Assembly (NCBI GenBank): GCA_937958375.1
Contig: CALGNY010000201.1
Span: 1 to 14,646 of the forward strand
Source: an uncultured Bacillaceae bacterium
Lineage (GTDB): Bacteria > Bacillota > Bacilli > Bacillales > Alkalibacillaceae
Direction of reading: 5' to 3'
Length of the DNA stretch: 14,646 nt
In this document: piece by piece, positions 13,564 through 14,646 of the stretch
How positions within the stretch are numbered: the first letter of the stretch is position 1
Layout: every line of letters begins with the position of its first letter
The notes under the pieces: generated by a model
Databases searched by the model: none
What the model saw: only the letters and a program-made list of their open reading frames with translations
What the model was told of the DNA's origin: nothing
Program-made: the position numbers and the translations under genes

Positions 13564-14646
13564 TTATAGACCAACGAAGGCCGTAAAGGAGGCCCATTTC
13601 GGTTTGCTTTTGTCCACTTTAGCGACTAAGATCGTCAAGTCATCGGCGATTTGACCATAATTGCTGCGGACGACTTCCTCTAACAGAAGATCGGCAATTT
13701 CTTGAGGATCTCTCGTTTCCAATTGAACGATTTTCCGCTTCAACCACGCTTCCCGATTCTCCTTCCGGTTAGGCGACTCCAAGACACCATCACTTGCCAT
13801 GATCAAGATATCGCCGTCCTTTAAATTTTCACGAACAGGTTCCACATCGAATTCTTCCAAAATACCGATCGGTAAATTACCGGATTCAATCGGGTAAACC
13901 GAGCCACCCCGAAGTATGTAACTGACCGTGGCTCCGATTTTCAGGAAGTTCACATACGGCTCTTGCAAATCCAGAATCGCCAAATCCAACGTGGCATAAA
14001 TCTCGTCCGACGTGCGTAGGGATAAAATGGAGTTAATCGATTGGATCGCAACTTCTTCGTTAATCCCTGAATTCAGAATCTGCTGGAGCAAACGCAGCGT
14101 TTCGGAGCTTTCTTGAAAAGCTCTTTCGCCGTTCCCCATTCCATCACTGATCGCAAGTGCATAGCGACTTTTCCCTAATTCTTTGACCATATAGCTATCG
14201 CCAGAAATGAAATTCCCATTTTTCGCTGCATGGGCCACACCTGTCGTAACTTGAAATTTACGAATCGAACTCAAATAAAACGTGCGATACCCATTTCGCC
14301 CATCAGGGGCAACTTCCTTTTCAACAACGACCGTTTCGTTCAATAAATCTGACAAATAAGGTGCAATCAATTTTTCAGCTTCCCCGTGATAGTCATGGAA
14401 GTAGGCCGTCAACTCAATGTCGATGTTCCCTTTATGGATCGAATACAATTCCAATCGCTCGACGGCAATATTCATTTGACTGAGCACATGGCGAATCTCA
14501 TCTTCATGCCAGGAGTACTCCTCGCGTTCTTTCATCATCTCTTTGGCGAATGTATTCATCACTTCAGAAACACCATTCAACTGTTCAGAAACAAACTTCC
14601 GACTCTCCTTCACCTGCTGCTTCAACCGCTTATTCGCCTGATAATA
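13564..14646 (-). CDS. spoIIE: stage II sporulation protein E, C-terminal part (cut by window edge)
   Basis: SpoIIE is the PP2C-type phosphatase that dephosphorylates SpoIIAA-P and so activates sigma-F in the forespore; it also binds FtsZ at the asymmetric septum. Only the last 360 codons are present; the frame is open to the right edge, and the N-terminal membrane segments lie outside. The PP2C domain shows GDSY (metal Asp), ISDGMGNGERAF, the switch-helix region after it, IGATVSYILRGG, IMASDGVLE (second metal Asp) and ADDLTILVAKV near the end. The part before it (KQQVKESRKFVSEQLNGVSEVM onward) belongs to the linker upstream of the phosphatase. In B. subtilis the promoter is Spo0A-controlled; here it is beyond the window. 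Confidence 0.97.
   Translation of the reverse strand, partial: YYQANKRLKQQVKESRKFVSEQLNGVSEVMNTFAKEMMKEREEYSWHEDEIRHVLSQMNIAVERLELYSIHKGNIDIELTAYFHDYHGEAEKLIAPYLSDLLNETVVVEKEVAPDGRNGYRTFYLSSIRKFQVTTGVAHAAKNGNFISGDSYMVKELGKSRYALAISDGMGNGERAFQESSETLRLLQQILNSGINEEVAIQSINSILSLRTSDEIYATLDLAILDLQEPYVNFLKIGATVSYILRGGSVYPIESGNLPIGILEEFDVEPVRENLKDGDILIMASDGVLESPNRKENREAWLKRKIVQLETRDPQEIADLLLEEVVRSNYGQIADDLTILVAKVDKSKPKWASFTAFVGL

Overview
The window is chromosomal DNA of an endospore-forming member of the Bacillaceae (Firmicutes). Three things support this. The gene order spoIIE-yabS-yabT-tilS-hpt-ftsH-coaX-hslO-(fol genes)-lysS-rrn is the conserved near-origin block known from Bacillus subtilis. The protein sequences match the Bacillus families closely. 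Sporulation genes (spoIIE, yabS, yabT) are present. The genus cannot be fixed from sequence alone; a very acidic FtsH tail would fit a salt-adapted lineage, but this is only a hint. Every recognised gene is on the minus strand, so the block reads from right to left.

Layout in transcription order. Right end: the C-terminal part of spoIIE (cut by the window edge), then yabS overlapping yabT, which are sporulation-linked. Next is the tilS-hpt unit behind a good sigma-A promoter, then ftsH with its own likely promoter and a strong terminator. A 770-bp gene-free gap follows, filled by about 27 copies of a 20-21 bp periodic repeat (array 2, about 6917-7479). An extended -10 promoter then starts coaX-hslO-folP-folB-folK, a tightly packed run with overlaps in the folate genes. 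lysS follows with its own putative promoter and a two-hairpin leader, and ends in a clear terminator. Compared with B. subtilis, cysK-pabB-pabA-pabC (between hslO and folP) and yazB-dusB (between folK and lysS) are missing.

Left end: an unfamiliar 257-codon gene sits between the lysS terminator and its own terminator. It has a caspase/CHAT-like His...Cys core, and its apparent start codon lies inside the lysS terminator stem. Beyond it is a second periodic repeat (array 1, 540-762; core CTATTGGAC, spacing 20-21 bp). Then come the tandem promoters, first leader hairpin and boxA of an rRNA operon whose 16S gene lies just outside the left edge.

The genes cover housekeeping functions: tRNA-Ile lysidine formation, purine salvage, membrane proteolysis, CoA and folate synthesis, redox chaperone, tRNA-Lys charging and rRNA synthesis. 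The part not explained by known biology is the pair of helically spaced, core-conserved repeat arrays, each placed between one operon's terminator and the next operon's promoter, plus the caspase-like gene beside the rRNA operon.
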